The notes beneath the pieces were generated by a model. It was not told where the DNA came from and searched no databases. It saw only the letters and a program-made list of their open reading frames with translations. This document shows positions 63,996-64,000 of a stretch of DNA of 64,000 nt, piece after piece. Position 1 is the first letter of the stretch. Every line of letters starts with the position of its first letter. Both the position numbers and the translations under genes were made by a program. Origin of the DNA: Arenimonas donghaensis DSM 18148 = HO3-R19 (lineage in GTDB: Bacteria; Pseudomonadota; Gammaproteobacteria; Xanthomonadales; Xanthomonadaceae); contig NZ_AVCJ01000001.1 in assembly GCF_000743535.1 (NCBI RefSeq), positions 372,001-436,000 of the forward strand. The letters are read 5' to 3'.

Positions 63996-64000
63996 ATGGC
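63996..64000 (+). CDS. start codon of the next gene, expected to be infA (initiation factor IF-1)
   Basis: An AAGGAG site immediately precedes ATGGC at the last five bases. Only Met-Ala/Gly is visible, so identity rests on synteny: aat is followed by infA in E. coli and relatives, and IF-1 begins Met-Ala. This is an inference, not a sequence call. Confidence 0.4.

Overview
This is a gene-dense, high-GC chromosomal segment of a gammaproteobacterium, most likely a member of the Lysobacterales/Xanthomonadales. The evidence is gene content and order. There is a lapA-lapB-ihfB-rpsA-cmk-aroA-hisC-pheA-serC block and a serS-crcB-rarA-lolA-ftsK / trxB-aat-(infA) block. There are also paired agmatine deiminase and N-carbamoylputrescine amidase genes, a 41-residue L36 protein, and GTAGGAGCGCC..GGCGCTCCTAC palindromes of the kind scattered through xanthomonad genomes. 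I cannot name the genus from sequence alone. I see no insertion sequence, prophage, CRISPR array or compositional island; almost everything looks vertically inherited.

Layout. 0-3.2 kb: a beta-oxidation pair (truncated dehydrogenase/hydratase plus thiolase) facing a convergent tRNA-binding protein/FAD oxidase pair. 4.9-10.1 kb (minus strand): galU, a WbpM-like dehydratase, a WbpL-like glycan initiator and lapBA, which together form an LPS/O-antigen module. 10.2-17.8 kb (minus): ihfB, rpsA, cmk and the aroA-hisC-pheA-serC amino-acid operon. 17.9-24.7 kb: a five-PAS GGDEF/EAL protein divergent from msrPQ, then a twin-FHA membrane protein. 23.7-31.1 kb: an acyl-lipid neighbourhood made of a PHA-system protein, a patatin phospholipase, a PhaF-like phasin, a membrane Mrr-like protein, an alcohol-forming fatty acyl-CoA reductase, an acyl-CoA-binding protein and a TetR regulator. 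31.2-35 kb: rpmJ and an aguA-aguB-TraB operon. 35-43.7 kb: an RND pump with two different permeases, and two mono-haem cytochromes c. 43.7-47.3 kb: a Pro-Glu repeat membrane protein, nfuA, phhB and rluC. 47.3-52.7 kb: rne with a 345-nt structured leader, a GacA-like regulator and a CPBP protease. 52.7-64 kb: tRNA-Ser(UGA), a LysR regulator, serS, a degenerate pseudouridine synthase, crcB, rarA, lolA, ftsK, trxB, a FemAB/GNAT-like protein, aat and the first codon of what should be infA.

How the genes work together. Many neighbours are joined by 4-nt ATGA/GTGA/TTGA overlaps, implying translational coupling. The clearest functional groupings are surface polysaccharide initiation with LapB quality control, aromatic/serine/histidine amino-acid synthesis, acyl-CoA reduction and storage-granule functions, agmatine-to-putrescine conversion, and periplasmic methionine sulfoxide repair.

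Most worth following up: the lipid neighbourhood with its embedded membrane-anchored, catalytically doubtful Mrr-like protein; the periplasm-spanning Pro-Glu protein encoded by tandem DNA repeats; the pseudouridine synthase lacking its catalytic Asp; and the RND permease with two extra insertions. Functions are inferred from motifs and remembered family features; no database search was run.
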